A stretch of DNA of 64,000 nucleotides from CAYYJR01 sp964472305 (GTDB taxonomy: Bacteria > Armatimonadota > Hebobacteria > CAIYQO01). The notes under the pieces are model-generated. The model did no database searches and was not told where the DNA came from. It was given only the letters and a program-made list of their open reading frames with translations. The DNA lies in the NCBI GenBank assembly GCA_964472305.1, contig CAYYJR010000003.1, positions 124,001-188,000 on the forward strand, written 5' to 3'. The position numbers and the translations under genes are program-made. This document shows, one piece after another, positions 51,680 through 60,172 of the stretch (positions are counted from its first letter, which is position 1; each line of letters begins with the position of its first letter).

Positions 51680-52806
51680 GCCTGCACCTCGTACTGTTTT
51701 TTACCAGCGGGATGTCACTCCGCCAGTGGGACGAAGGAGGGATGTTCACGCGCGAGGTGGCGTTGTATCAGCGGCTGGCGGAGCGTGGCGTACGGATCAG
51801 TTTCGTCACCTACGGCGACGCGACTGACCTGGCGTATCGCGAACGCTTACCCGGCATCAACATTTTGTGCAACTGCTTCGGCTGGCCGCATCGGACGTAT
51901 GCGCGCTGGCTGAAGGCACTGCACGCGCCGGCGCTGGGGAGCGCGGACGTGCTCAAAATACACCAGATGAACGGCGCCGATGTCGCGTTGAGCGCCGCGC
52001 GATGGTGGCGGAAACCCCTGTTAGCGCGCTGCGGCTACCTGTGGTCGGAGTTGACCGCTTATCACCAGGGTGAAAACAGCGACGAGGTGCGCTACATCCG
52101 CACGCTGGAAGCGCGGGTGTTCGCGGCGGCGGCGGGCGTGGTGGTAACCACCCCGGCAATGGCTGTGACGGTGGCAGATCGTTATGCCGTGCCGCCGGCG
52201 AAGTTGCGCGTGATTCCCAATTTCGTCGATACCGCGCGCTTCACTCCCGGCGACGCGCCGGCCGCCGGGCGTTTGTGTTTCGTTGGCCGGCTGAGCCACG
52301 AGAAGAATGTGCTGGAACTGGTGCGCGCTTGCGCCGGGCTGGAGGTCGAACTGGTCATGGCGGGTGACGGCGCGTTGCGCGCGGAACTGGGCGCGCTGGC
52401 CGCGCAGGTGGGAACGAACCTGCACCTGTCGGGCGTGTTGCCGCATGCCGAGTTGCCGACGCTGCTGCGCGGATCGGAACTGTTCCTGTTGGTGTCGCCG
52501 CACGAGGGACACCCGAAGACGCTCATCGAGGCGATGGCGTGCGGACTGCCCGTCATCGGCACCGACGTGCCCGGCATTCGCGAGGTGATCCATCACGGCG
52601 ATACCGGCTGGTTATGCGGCCTGAACGCGGCGAGAATTCGGGATGCGATTGAGGTGCTGCGCGCGCAGCCGGAACTGCGCGTGCGGTTGGGCGCCTCCGC
52701 ACGGCGTTTCGCGGTGGAGCACTTCGCACTCGACCGCATCGTTGAATTGGAATACGAGGCGCTGCAGGCGGCGGCGAGAGGCGGTGAGGAATGCCGAACG
52801 GGTTGA
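51676..52806 (+). CDS. Glycosyltransferase family 4 (GT-B)
   Basis: A 376-residue GT4 enzyme. The C-terminal donor domain has VPPAKLRVIPNFVDTARF, LCFVGRLSHEKNVLELVRAC, and VSPHEGHPKTLIEAMACGLPVIGTD, the retaining E-x7-E signature. The N-terminal acceptor domain has a glycine-containing DEGGMFTREVALYQ. No membrane helix is visible, so it works at the inner face on a lipid-linked acceptor. It is coupled by ATGA to the gene before. Its last codons overlap the start of a small 57-codon gene. Confidence 0.92.
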   Translation: MSLHLVLFFTSGMSLRQWDEGGMFTREVALYQRLAERGVRISFVTYGDATDLAYRERLPGINILCNCFGWPHRTYARWLKALHAPALGSADVLKIHQMNGADVALSAARWWRKPLLARCGYLWSELTAYHQGENSDEVRYIRTLEARVFAAAAGVVVTTPAMAVTVADRYAVPPAKLRVIPNFVDTARFTPGDAPAAGRLCFVGRLSHEKNVLELVRACAGLEVELVMAGDGALRAELGALAAQVGTNLHLSGVLPHAELPTLLRGSELFLLVSPHEGHPKTLIEAMACGLPVIGTDVPGIREVIHHGDTGWLCGLNAARIRDAIEVLRAQPELRVRLGASARRFAVEHFALDRIVELEYEALQAAARGGEECRTG

Positions 52807-52964
52807 AACACTGCATAACGGACGCGCTGTTTGCCGACCGGATGGTGCGGCTGCTCATCCGCATGCCGCTGTTTGAGCGCGACTGGCGCGCGCCGTTGAA
52901 ACGGGAGGCGGGGATAGAGCAGTGGCTGGACACAATCCCTGCGCTGGAGGAATTGCCATCATGA
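52791..52964 (+). CDS. Small protein of unknown function (57 aa) in the glycan locus
   Basis: An ORF of 57 codons from ATG 52791 to TGA 52964 (MPNGLKHCITDALFADRMVR at the start, ALEELPS at the end). GAGG lies just before the ATG. It overlaps the preceding glycosyltransferase by 16 bases and the ATG of the next one by ATGA, exactly the coupling seen elsewhere in the locus. Composition is basic and amphipathic, with Arg and Leu, and without a clear membrane helix. No homologue is recognised. It may be a small scaffold or a remnant of a larger gene. Confidence 0.6.
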   Translation: MPNGLKHCITDALFADRMVRLLIRMPLFERDWRAPLKREAGIEQWLDTIPALEELPS

Positions 52965-53989
52965 CGCCCGTGGTGAGCGTGGTGATGTCTGTCTATAATG
53001 GCGAACGCTACCTGCGGGAGGCGGTCGATAGCATCCTGGCGCAAACCTTCACCGATTTCGAGTTCGTGATCGTGGACGATGCTTCCACCGACGGCACGCC
53101 GACGCTGCTTGCCGAGTATGCCGCACGTGATGCCCGGATCGTGCCGTGTCACAATGTGAAAAATCTCGGTCTGACGCGCTCGCTGAATATTGGCCTGCGT
53201 GCGGCGCGCGGTGACTTGATCGCCCGTCAGGACGCCGACGACATGTCGTTGCCCACTCGCCTCGCTGCACAGGTGGACTGGCTGACCGCACACCCGGCAG
53301 TGGGACTGCTGGGCACGGCCAGCACCATCGTCGACGAAACGGGGCGGACCATCGGTGCGGACTACCCGCCGACGATGGACGCGACCATCCGCTGGCGTCT
53401 ACTGGCGGGGAATGCCTTCACCCACTCCTCCGTGCTCTTTCGCCGCGCGCTCGCGACCGCACAGGGGCTGTGGTACAACGAGACGCTCCCCTGCGCGCAG
53501 GATTATGCGCTATGGGTGCGCATGGCCGGCGTCATGCAGATGGCAAACCTGGCTGAGCCGCTGGTGCGCTACCGCATGCACGCGCAGAGCGTGAGCACGC
53601 TGCGTCGTGACGAGCAACAGGCGGTGGCCGCCGCCATCGCACAACGACAGCTCATGGCGTTGCTGCCGGCGCTGGAAGAGGACGCGGTGCGCATCCTGCG
53701 CACGCTGCTGGCCGGGCAAGCGCATCCCGATCAGCCACTCAGCCCCGGCGTGATCGCGCACGTTCACGCGCTGTTCGGCGCGTTTGTCGCCCATCACCAG
53801 TTGTCACCGCCCACGGCGCGCGCGGTGAAGGCGTATGCCATGCAAGGCCTATTGTCCATGTTGCGCACCACGCACAGCGGCTACTGGTGGCGCACGCCGT
53901 TACTGCGATCGCTCGCGTGCCTCGATGGCGCCGCCGTGCTGCGCTTTATGCTGGTCAACGCGCTGGCGAAGGCAGCGGGAAAAGGATAA
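52961..53989 (+). CDS. Glycosyltransferase family 2 (GT-A)
   Basis: A 342-residue inverting GT2. VVSVVMSVYNGERYLREAVDSI and FVIVDDASTDGTPTLLAEY form the donor site, and RGDLIARQDADDMSLPTRLAAQV holds the DxD metal site. AFTHSSVLFRRALA and CAQDYALWVRMAG (acid/base Asp in the ED/QD-type motif) follow. ATG 52961 overlaps the small gene's stop. The next gene starts directly after its TAA. Confidence 0.93.
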   Translation: MTPVVSVVMSVYNGERYLREAVDSILAQTFTDFEFVIVDDASTDGTPTLLAEYAARDARIVPCHNVKNLGLTRSLNIGLRAARGDLIARQDADDMSLPTRLAAQVDWLTAHPAVGLLGTASTIVDETGRTIGADYPPTMDATIRWRLLAGNAFTHSSVLFRRALATAQGLWYNETLPCAQDYALWVRMAGVMQMANLAEPLVRYRMHAQSVSTLRRDEQQAVAAAIAQRQLMALLPALEEDAVRILRTLLAGQAHPDQPLSPGVIAHVHALFGAFVAHHQLSPPTARAVKAYAMQGLLSMLRTTHSGYWWRTPLLRSLACLDGAAVLRFMLVNALAKAAGKG

Positions 53990-55165
53990 ATGATGCGCAT
54001 CGCTATCCCCGTGCAAGCCACCGAAGAGGAGTTCCGCGTCGCGATTGGCGGCGCACAGTCCTATGTGCGCGACCTGCGGATGGCATTGCGGCTGGTCGGC
54101 GACGCAAGCGAGCTGTGGTATCTCCCGCCGATGGTTTCCGCGCGCCGCCAACTGGCGCTGCGCGCGGACGCGCTGCTCTCCTCCCCCTGGTCGCGCACGC
54201 GAGCGGCGGATGCCTTTCAATGCACGCTGCAGCGCACCCGGCTCGACGGATTCCAGCGAATGGTGGATAAATTGCTGGCGGCGGGACAGCCCGATCTCAT
54301 TCATGCGCAGGATGCGGTGTCCTGCCAGGCGGTGCTGCGACGGGGCGTTCCGGTGGTGCTCACCGTGCACGGCATCCTCTGTGACGAGCAGCGCATCAGC
54401 TTCGGCGCGGGCAAAACCCGCCTGCTGGCGTATCTGCGCGAGCTGGAACATATCGCCTATCACGCGGCTGATGCCATCATCGCCGTCTCCGCGCACCGGC
54501 GTCGCTACCTCATCGAGCAGCACGGCGTGGACCCGGCGAAGATCACCGTGCTGCATAATGCCGTCGATTGCCGCGCCTTTGCGCCGCCGCCCGATCCGCC
54601 CGGTGCGGACAGCCCCGCGTTCCTGCTGCCGCGCCGGCTGATCAAGCATGCCGGCGTGGATGTCGCCATTCGTGCACTGGCGCTGCTGCCCGACCGTGAC
54701 ATCGCGCTGTGGATTGCCGGCGACGGCCCGGAGTTGGGGGCATTGCGTCACCTAACCGCGACATGCGGGGTGGCGCACCGCGTGCAGTTTCTCGGGCCAC
54801 TCGGTCGCGAGCAGCTCCGGCAGCGCATGGCGGGGTGCACCGGAGTGCTGGTGCCGACGGTGCCGGTGGAGGGCGTGGTGGAAGGCTGTCCCATCGCGGT
54901 GCTGGAAGGCATGAGCATGGGCAAGGTGGTCATCGCCTCCGACTGCGGCGGTACGCCGGAAATTCTCGCCGCAGGCCGTACCGGGATGCTGGTGCCGCCG
55001 GGCGACGTGGAGCGGCTGGCCGCGGCGCTGGATGCCGTCTGCCGCCAGCCGGATCTGGCCGCGGCTCTCGGCGTTGCCGCGCGCGCCTGCGTGCTGGAGC
55101 GGCACAATCTCGACAGTTGGGTGCGACGGATGCAGGCGTTGTACCGCGCGGTAGGCGCGCGGTGA
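53990..55165 (+). CDS. Glycosyltransferase family 4 (GT-B)
   Basis: A 391-residue GT4. FRVAIGGAQSYVRDL is the acceptor-domain glycine loop, and LLPRRLIKHAGVDVAIRALALL with VEGVVEGCPIAVLEGMSMGKVVIASD is the donor domain with the E-x7-E signature. DADAIIAVSAHRRRYL-like text matches the linker of this family. Two consecutive ATGs lie right after the preceding stop. 25 bp separate it from the next GT2. Confidence 0.92.
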   Translation: MMRIAIPVQATEEEFRVAIGGAQSYVRDLRMALRLVGDASELWYLPPMVSARRQLALRADALLSSPWSRTRAADAFQCTLQRTRLDGFQRMVDKLLAAGQPDLIHAQDAVSCQAVLRRGVPVVLTVHGILCDEQRISFGAGKTRLLAYLRELEHIAYHAADAIIAVSAHRRRYLIEQHGVDPAKITVLHNAVDCRAFAPPPDPPGADSPAFLLPRRLIKHAGVDVAIRALALLPDRDIALWIAGDGPELGALRHLTATCGVAHRVQFLGPLGREQLRQRMAGCTGVLVPTVPVEGVVEGCPIAVLEGMSMGKVVIASDCGGTPEILAAGRTGMLVPPGDVERLAAALDAVCRQPDLAAALGVAARACVLERHNLDSWVRRMQALYRAVGAR

Positions 55166-55190
55166 AATCGACCACTCCACGAGGCAAGCC

Positions 55191-56171
55191 ATGCGGGTGA
55201 CAGTCGTCATACCCCTCTATAATAAGGCACGGTATATCGGGCGGGCCATCGCGTCGGTGCTGCGGCAGTCGTTTGTCGATTTCGAACTGCTGGTGATCGA
55301 TGACGGCTCCACCGACGACAGCGCCGCCGTCGTGACCCGCTGCGCCAACGATCCGCGCGTGCAACTGATCCGCCAGCAGAACCGTGGGCCCGGTCTGGCG
55401 CGCGCGCGCGGCATGGAGGCGGCGCAAGGGGAATATATCGCCTTCCTCGATGCCGATGACGAGTGGCTGCCGCATCACCTGACCACCGCGGTGCGGTTGC
55501 TGGATGACTTTACCCAGGCCGGATGGGGAGGCGTCGGCTATTGCCTGGTCTTTCCGCATGGCGCGCCGCATCCGGCGCGGGTATATGGGCTGCCCGATGG
55601 CGAATGGCGCGGAGTGCTGACGGATTATTTCACCGCCGCGCTTGACGACCCGCCCATCTCCTCGTCGTCAGCCATCGTGCGAACCGCGACGGCGCGCGCC
55701 TGCCATCTGCAACACACCGGCGCACGGTTGGGCGAGGACCTGTTTCTGTGGTGCCAACTGGCGCTGCACGCCCCGGTCGCCTTCGACAGCACGTTGTGCG
55801 CCTATTATCATACCGAGGCGGGCGGGCGCGCGCTGCACACCGTGCGTGCCGCGGACGAGTTGCCCTTCGTCCCGTGGCTCAGAGACCGATTGACCACCGG
55901 CACGCTCACCTATCCGCACCTCAACTCCGTGCGGCGCTTTCTCGATTATTACCAATGGCTGCATGTCCGCGCCGTACTGCTCATTCAGCGCAACCCGCGC
56001 ACGGCACGCCGGTTGCTGGCCTGCTGGGAGCCTACGCCGGCGTATGCGCCAAAGCGGCGTCGGTTCATGCAGCTCGCGCGGTTACCGGCAGGATTGATTC
56101 CGCTGGTCCATGCGCTCTACCTGGTGCTGTTGCGGTTGCGCGGGACGCGGAACGGGGGGGCAAGCGCATGA
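55191..56171 (+). CDS. Glycosyltransferase family 2 (GT-A)
   Basis: A 326-residue GT2 enzyme. VVIPLYNKARYIGRAIASVLRQ, LLVIDDGSTDDSAAVVTRC and YIAFLDADDEWLPHHLTTAVRLL form the nucleotide-sugar and DxD sites. SSSAIVRTATARACHL and RLGEDLFLWCQLA carry the ED acid/base-type motif. GAGG precedes the ATG. It overlaps the next gene by ATGA. The C-terminus (about residues 270-326) is basic. Confidence 0.93.
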   Translation: MRVTVVIPLYNKARYIGRAIASVLRQSFVDFELLVIDDGSTDDSAAVVTRCANDPRVQLIRQQNRGPGLARARGMEAAQGEYIAFLDADDEWLPHHLTTAVRLLDDFTQAGWGGVGYCLVFPHGAPHPARVYGLPDGEWRGVLTDYFTAALDDPPISSSSAIVRTATARACHLQHTGARLGEDLFLWCQLALHAPVAFDSTLCAYYHTEAGGRALHTVRAADELPFVPWLRDRLTTGTLTYPHLNSVRRFLDYYQWLHVRAVLLIQRNPRTARRLLACWEPTPAYAPKRRRFMQLARLPAGLIPLVHALYLVLLRLRGTRNGGASA

Positions 56172-57460
56172 CAACGCCCACTCTCCGGATTGGACTGGTG
56201 CTCTGGTCGTTGAGCGGCGGCGGAGTCGAGCGTTTCGTGCTGAGCCTGGCGACGCGCCTGCGCGCGAGCGGCGTAGCGGCGGAGATCGTCACCACCGACG
56301 GCCCTGGCCCGTGGGCGGCGCAGGCGGCGGCGCAGGGCATTCCGCTGCACGATCTGGCCGGACCGCCGGGCGCCTGCCGTCCGCTGCACGCGCGCCGCAT
56401 CGCGCGGTGGCTGCACCGGAGTGGCCGCTACGACGTGCTGCTGGTGAACTGCGCGCCGCGCGTGCACGCCATCCTTCCGTTGTTGGCGGAGGAGACAGTG
56501 GTCATCCCGGTCTTGCATCTCGACGATCCGTGGACCTATGCCGTCTGCTGCGCGCAGCCTGCCGCGTGGAACGTGGGGGTGGCGGTCAGCCCGCGCGTAC
56601 AGGCCGGCGTGCAGCGGGTAATCGCGAACCGCCCCGTGCTGTGCATACCCAACGGCATCGCTTTGCCACCCGCCGAATTGCTCGCGCGCCGGCGAGATTA
56701 CGCGCGACCATTGCGCATCCTGTACCTGGGTCGCGTCGCGCGCGAACAGAAGCGCGTGCACTTACTACCCGAAATCCTCCGGCGCACGCGCGCGATGGGT
56801 GTCGATGCCCAACTCACCGTGGTGGGCGGCGGTCCCGACCTCGACGCGTTGCGCCGCCTGGTCGCCGCGTCCGGCCTGGCGGAGCACGTCACTTTCACCG
56901 GCATGGTTGCGCCGGAGGCGGTGAACGCCTATCTCATTGATGCGCATGTTTTCCTGTTGCCTTCGGCCACCGAGGGACTGCCGTTCGCGTTGTTGGAAGC
57001 GCAGGCGTGCGGCTGCGTGCCGGTCGTTTCGCGGCTGCCGGGCATCACCGACGTGGCGACGCGTGAAGGCAAGACAGCGCTGCCGGTGTCGCCCGACGAC
57101 CTGGACGGTTATGCGCGAGCCATCGCGCAACTGACCGCGGCGCCGGAACGCTGGCGCGCCATGTCCGCGGCGGGGCAGACGCTGGTACGTGAAGAATTTT
57201 CGCTCGATGTCATGGTCGACCGTTACCGGCAACTCATCGCGGACGCGTTGGCGGGACACTACCCGTTGCCGCAACCACGCCGGACGCAACCGGCATTCGA
57301 CTATCACGCACTTTACGAGATCGTTTCCCCGGCATCCGTCGGATGCGTCATCGCCGGGCGACTGTGCCGGGATGCGTATCGTTTTCTGCTCCCCGCAGTC
57401 CTCCAGCGCGCTTATCGCGCCTGGCGGGATGCGCGGCGGGCGAGGCACTCCCATGACTGA
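56168..57460 (+). CDS. Glycosyltransferase family 4 (GT-B)
   Basis: A 430-residue GT4. LVLWSLSGGGVERFVLSLATRL is the N-terminal acceptor-side loop. IPNGIALPPAELLARRR, LRILYLGRVAREQKRVHLLP and PSATEGLPFALLEAQACGCVPVV (E-x7-E) are the donor domain. The C-terminal 60 residues (Tyr/Arg-rich, after LPQPRRTQ) are an extension not needed for GT activity, maybe a membrane-contact tail. It starts by ATGA in the preceding gene and overlaps the next gene by 8 bp. Confidence 0.92.
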   Translation: MTTPTLRIGLVLWSLSGGGVERFVLSLATRLRASGVAAEIVTTDGPGPWAAQAAAQGIPLHDLAGPPGACRPLHARRIARWLHRSGRYDVLLVNCAPRVHAILPLLAEETVVIPVLHLDDPWTYAVCCAQPAAWNVGVAVSPRVQAGVQRVIANRPVLCIPNGIALPPAELLARRRDYARPLRILYLGRVAREQKRVHLLPEILRRTRAMGVDAQLTVVGGGPDLDALRRLVAASGLAEHVTFTGMVAPEAVNAYLIDAHVFLLPSATEGLPFALLEAQACGCVPVVSRLPGITDVATREGKTALPVSPDDLDGYARAIAQLTAAPERWRAMSAAGQTLVREEFSLDVMVDRYRQLIADALAGHYPLPQPRRTQPAFDYHALYEIVSPASVGCVIAGRLCRDAYRFLLPAVLQRAYRAWRDARRARHSHD

Positions 57461-58607
57461 ACATCCAATCCCGGTATTACTCGTCGCAACAGGTCGCCTC
57501 GACGTGGGCGGGGTCGAGGCGCACCTGCTCTCGCTGCCGCGCGGCGACGCGGCGCGGGCGTTCCGCTGGCATCTTGCCGCGCCGATGTCGGATCGCTTCG
57601 CCGCGGCGCTCCGGCAGGCCGGCGGTGAAGCGATCCCGTGGCAGACGCGCGGGCGCTTTGATCGCGCCGCCGTGGCGCACTTATCCGCGCTGATCAACGA
57701 GCGCGGTATTCGCCTGGTACATACCCACGACTCGCGCGCACTGCTACTGGGCGGGTGGGCGGCGCGCCGGCGACGAACGCCGGTGGTGGCGACCGTACAC
57801 CTGCCCGCCTACTTTTACGACGGCATACGCGGACGGCGACCGCAGGACTGGCTATATCGACGCGTTGAGGCGTTCACCCTGCACAGACTGACCGACCACG
57901 TCATTTATGTGGCGACCAGCGTGCTGCGCGACGCGATAGCGAGCGGCGTGGCGCCGGTCGCGCGCGCGGAAGTGATCGAGAACGGCATCGACCTGGCTGC
58001 CTTGCGCGCCGCGGCGGATGCCGCCCCCGATCCGCCGCTACCCGCGCTGGCGGCAGGACCGGTGCTGCTGTTCGTCGGACGTCTGGCTAAGCAGAAAGGA
58101 GTGGACCTGCTCTTGCGCGCCGTGCAGCAACTGGCAGGCGACGGGCGGGCGTTTTCCCTGCTGATCGCCGGCGATGGACCGCTGCGCCCTGCGCTGGAGC
58201 AGCAGGCGGATGCGCTGGGCGTTGCGGCACGGGTGCGCTTTCTCGGCATGCGGGGGGATATACCCGCGCTATTGCGGCGCGCCGACCTGTATGTCCTTCC
58301 CTCACGCTACGAAGGCCTGCCCATCGGCCTGCTGGAGGCGCTGGCGGTGGGCGTGCCGTGCGTGGTGACCGACGTGAATGAGCATGCCGTCGTCATCCGC
58401 GACGGGCGCGAAGGGCTGGTGGTGCCGCCGGAAGATCCCGCGGCGCTGGCGTCCGCGCTGGAGACGCTGCTGGCGGATGCGCCGCGCCGCGCCGCCATGG
58501 CGGCATCGGCGACGGCGCGCGCCGAACGGTATAGCCTGGATCGCATGTGCGCACGCATCTTCCGCTGTTATCGCGACCTGCTGTCCACCTTGGAGACACC
58601 CCGATGA
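57453..58607 (+). CDS. Glycosyltransferase family 4 (GT-B), last complete gene of the locus
   Basis: A 384-residue GT4. LLVATGRLDVGGVEAHLLSLPRG is the acceptor loop. VLLFVGRLAKQKGVDLLLRAVQQ and PSRYEGLPIGLLEALAVGVPCVVTD (E-x7-E) are the donor domain. GAGG lies just before ATG 57453, 8 bp inside the previous gene. Its own stop is overlapped by an ATGA start (58604) that leads to only 15 codons, so the next gene of the series appears lost or broken. Confidence 0.92.
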   Translation: MTEHPIPVLLVATGRLDVGGVEAHLLSLPRGDAARAFRWHLAAPMSDRFAAALRQAGGEAIPWQTRGRFDRAAVAHLSALINERGIRLVHTHDSRALLLGGWAARRRRTPVVATVHLPAYFYDGIRGRRPQDWLYRRVEAFTLHRLTDHVIYVATSVLRDAIASGVAPVARAEVIENGIDLAALRAAADAAPDPPLPALAAGPVLLFVGRLAKQKGVDLLLRAVQQLAGDGRAFSLLIAGDGPLRPALEQQADALGVAARVRFLGMRGDIPALLRRADLYVLPSRYEGLPIGLLEALAVGVPCVVTDVNEHAVVIRDGREGLVVPPEDPAALASALETLLADAPRRAAMAASATARAERYSLDRMCARIFRCYRDLLSTLETPR

Positions 58608-58651
58608 CGCATCCCACCCTGGACATCCCGCCTTCCTGTTCAACGATCTGA
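58604..58651 (+). pseudogene. Coupled start followed by a 15-codon stub
   Basis: ATG 58604 overlaps the stop of the last GT gene (ATGA), the pattern used throughout the cluster, but the frame ends at TGA 58651 after MTHPTLDIPPSCSTI. In another frame the bases continue open to a TAA a few codons further. This looks like the start of a gene truncated by deletion or frameshift. A chance ATGA is the alternative. Confidence 0.35.
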
Positions 58652-58936
58652 AGTTGTCGAGGTAAACGGCACGCTGGAATGCGTGCACCGGACGATTCGC
58701 ACGCTCCGCCGCCGATAACATGCCCGTCAACTTAACGCCCTTTTCCACACCGGTGCAGAACATTTTGCCGTTCTGGGGACAAAACAACTGAGTTTGTCGT
58801 CTTTTCTGGACAAACAGGGTTCCGACGCACCCTTCGCCTTTGGCGGCGGACCGTCTCGACTGCGCTCTCCCTTGACAGCCGGATGGGGGGTATGTCACCA
58901 TGCAAGACGATGCAAGGCGCGGAAAGGCATGGGATC
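58652..58936. other. Intergenic region, 285 bp, no gene recognised
   Basis: It lies between the glycan locus and the PHP-family gene. The sequence is less GC-biased than the surroundings and holds a TTGACA at 58873-58878 but no matching -10. A minus-strand ORF (58302-58901) runs through it but has no ribosome site and is mostly antisense to the GT gene. Confidence 0.45.
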
Positions 58937-59743
58937 ATGATCGTCAGCTACCATAATCATACGCTCATCAGCGACGGCACCACCACTCTGGAAGAGATGA
59001 TCGCGGGAGCGCGGCGGCTGGGGGTCGACGAGTTGGGCATCTCCGACCACTTCGCGCTGTTTCCCGATCGTCATGTCGTCAACTGGGCAATGCCGCTGGA
59101 CGGACTGGCGGACTATGTCGCCATGGTAGAGCAGGCACGCACGGCGACGGACGGCCTCACACTGCGCCTGGGCTTAGAGGTCGATTACCTGGCGGAGTCG
59201 TTGGACGAGCTGCGCCCGCAGTTGGCGCAATACGACTTCGATTTCCTCATCGGCTCGGTGCATTTCGTCGGCGTCACTCCGCACTATTTTCCCATCGACT
59301 TCGACGCGGAGCCCTGGGAAGTGCTGACCGTGGCCGAACGCAATGACGTATGGCGGTGCTACTGGCAGGCCATCCGCGAGGTGGCGGAGAGCGGCTTCTG
59401 CGATTTCATCGGCCATCTGGACCTGCCGAAGAAATTCGGCTACTTCGCCACGGTGGATTATACTGCGGAAATCACCGCCGCGCTGGATGCAATCGCGGCC
59501 GCCGGAATGGCGATCGAGCTCAACACCGCCGGGTGGAACAAGCCAGTGGCGGAAGCCTATCCCAATCTGGCGCTGTTGCGCGCGGCGCACCGGCGCGATA
59601 TTCCGCTGGTGATCAACGCCGATGCCCACTCGCCGGGTGACATCACCGCCCACTTCGACCGCGCCCGCGCGCTGGCCTGCGAAGCCGGCTATACTGAGAC
59701 GCTGGGCTTCGCGCGGCGCAAGCGCTTTACCGTGCCGCTGTAA
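58937..59743 (+). CDS. PHP-domain phosphatase (histidinol-phosphatase-like)
   Basis: A 268-residue PHP phosphoesterase. SYHNHTLISDGTTTLEEMIAGARRLGVDELGISDHF supplies the first metal ligands (HNH and SDH). LGLEVDYL (Glu), IGSVHFV (His), FCDFIGHLDLPKKFG (GHxD) and INADAHSPGD (DAHxP) complete the trinuclear site. It most resembles HisK-type histidinol phosphatase but could act on another phosphoester. ATG 58937 has GGAAAGG 10 bases upstream. No his genes are adjacent. Confidence 0.9.
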   Translation: MIVSYHNHTLISDGTTTLEEMIAGARRLGVDELGISDHFALFPDRHVVNWAMPLDGLADYVAMVEQARTATDGLTLRLGLEVDYLAESLDELRPQLAQYDFDFLIGSVHFVGVTPHYFPIDFDAEPWEVLTVAERNDVWRCYWQAIREVAESGFCDFIGHLDLPKKFGYFATVDYTAEITAALDAIAAAGMAIELNTAGWNKPVAEAYPNLALLRAAHRRDIPLVINADAHSPGDITAHFDRARALACEAGYTETLGFARRKRFTVPL

Positions 59744-59848
59744 CCCGCCCGCACGGCGGAAACAGCCGGGAATGCCTCGCATTTTCGACCTCCTTGCCCC
59801 TCACGGCGCACTCCGCGAGGTGGCGTGCAATTCTTCCCGGCGCGCCTC

Positions 59849-59877
59849 TTGGCATCCCGAACTGAATTTGTTATACT
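59849..59877 (+). promoter_or_regulatory. Sigma70-type promoter upstream of tRNA-Gly (distal)
   Basis: TTGGCA (59849-59854), a 17-bp spacer and TATACT (59872-59877). The -35 and -10 each match five of six consensus bases. The predicted start is near 59884, about 96 bp before the tRNA. No ORF lies between, so it may be a second tRNA promoter or may drive a small RNA. Confidence 0.55.
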
Positions 59878-59938
59878 CAGGCGTGTCGAGGAGCGTAAGC
59901 CGGCGGCAAGGCTGGTGGAGAAAATCATCGCCAACCCC

Positions 59939-59966
59939 TTGCAAAATCTGGAAAATTTGATATACT
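59939..59966 (+). promoter_or_regulatory. Sigma70-type promoter of tRNA-Gly (proximal)
   Basis: TTGCAA (59939-59944), a 16-bp spacer and TATACT (59961-59966) end 13 bp before the tRNA gene. Confidence 0.6.
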
Positions 59967-59979
59967 GATTACGCTTCGA

Positions 59980-60054
59980 GCGGAAGTAGCTCAGTGGTAG
60001 AGCACAACCTTGCCAAGGTTGGGGTCGCGGGTTCAAGTCCCGTCTTCCGCTCCA
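59980..60054 (+). tRNA. tRNA-Gly, anticodon GCC
   Basis: Acceptor GCGGAAG pairs with CTTCCGC. The D arm is GCTCAGTGGTAGAGC, the anticodon arm AACCTTGCCAAGGTT (anticodon GCC), and the T arm CGGGTTCAAGTCCCG. The discriminator T is followed by an encoded CCA (60052-60054). It decodes GGC/GGU. It lies alone between the PHP gene and tig with two promoters just upstream. Confidence 0.98.
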
Positions 60055-60172
60055 TTTTTATGACTGTACCACGGCATCCGAAGTCGATCCTCGCTGCGTT
60101 TTCCCATCGATAATGGTCGGGAGCGCGCGAGTCTTATGCGGACCCGCACGGGCACAGCACTGGAGAGCAGCT

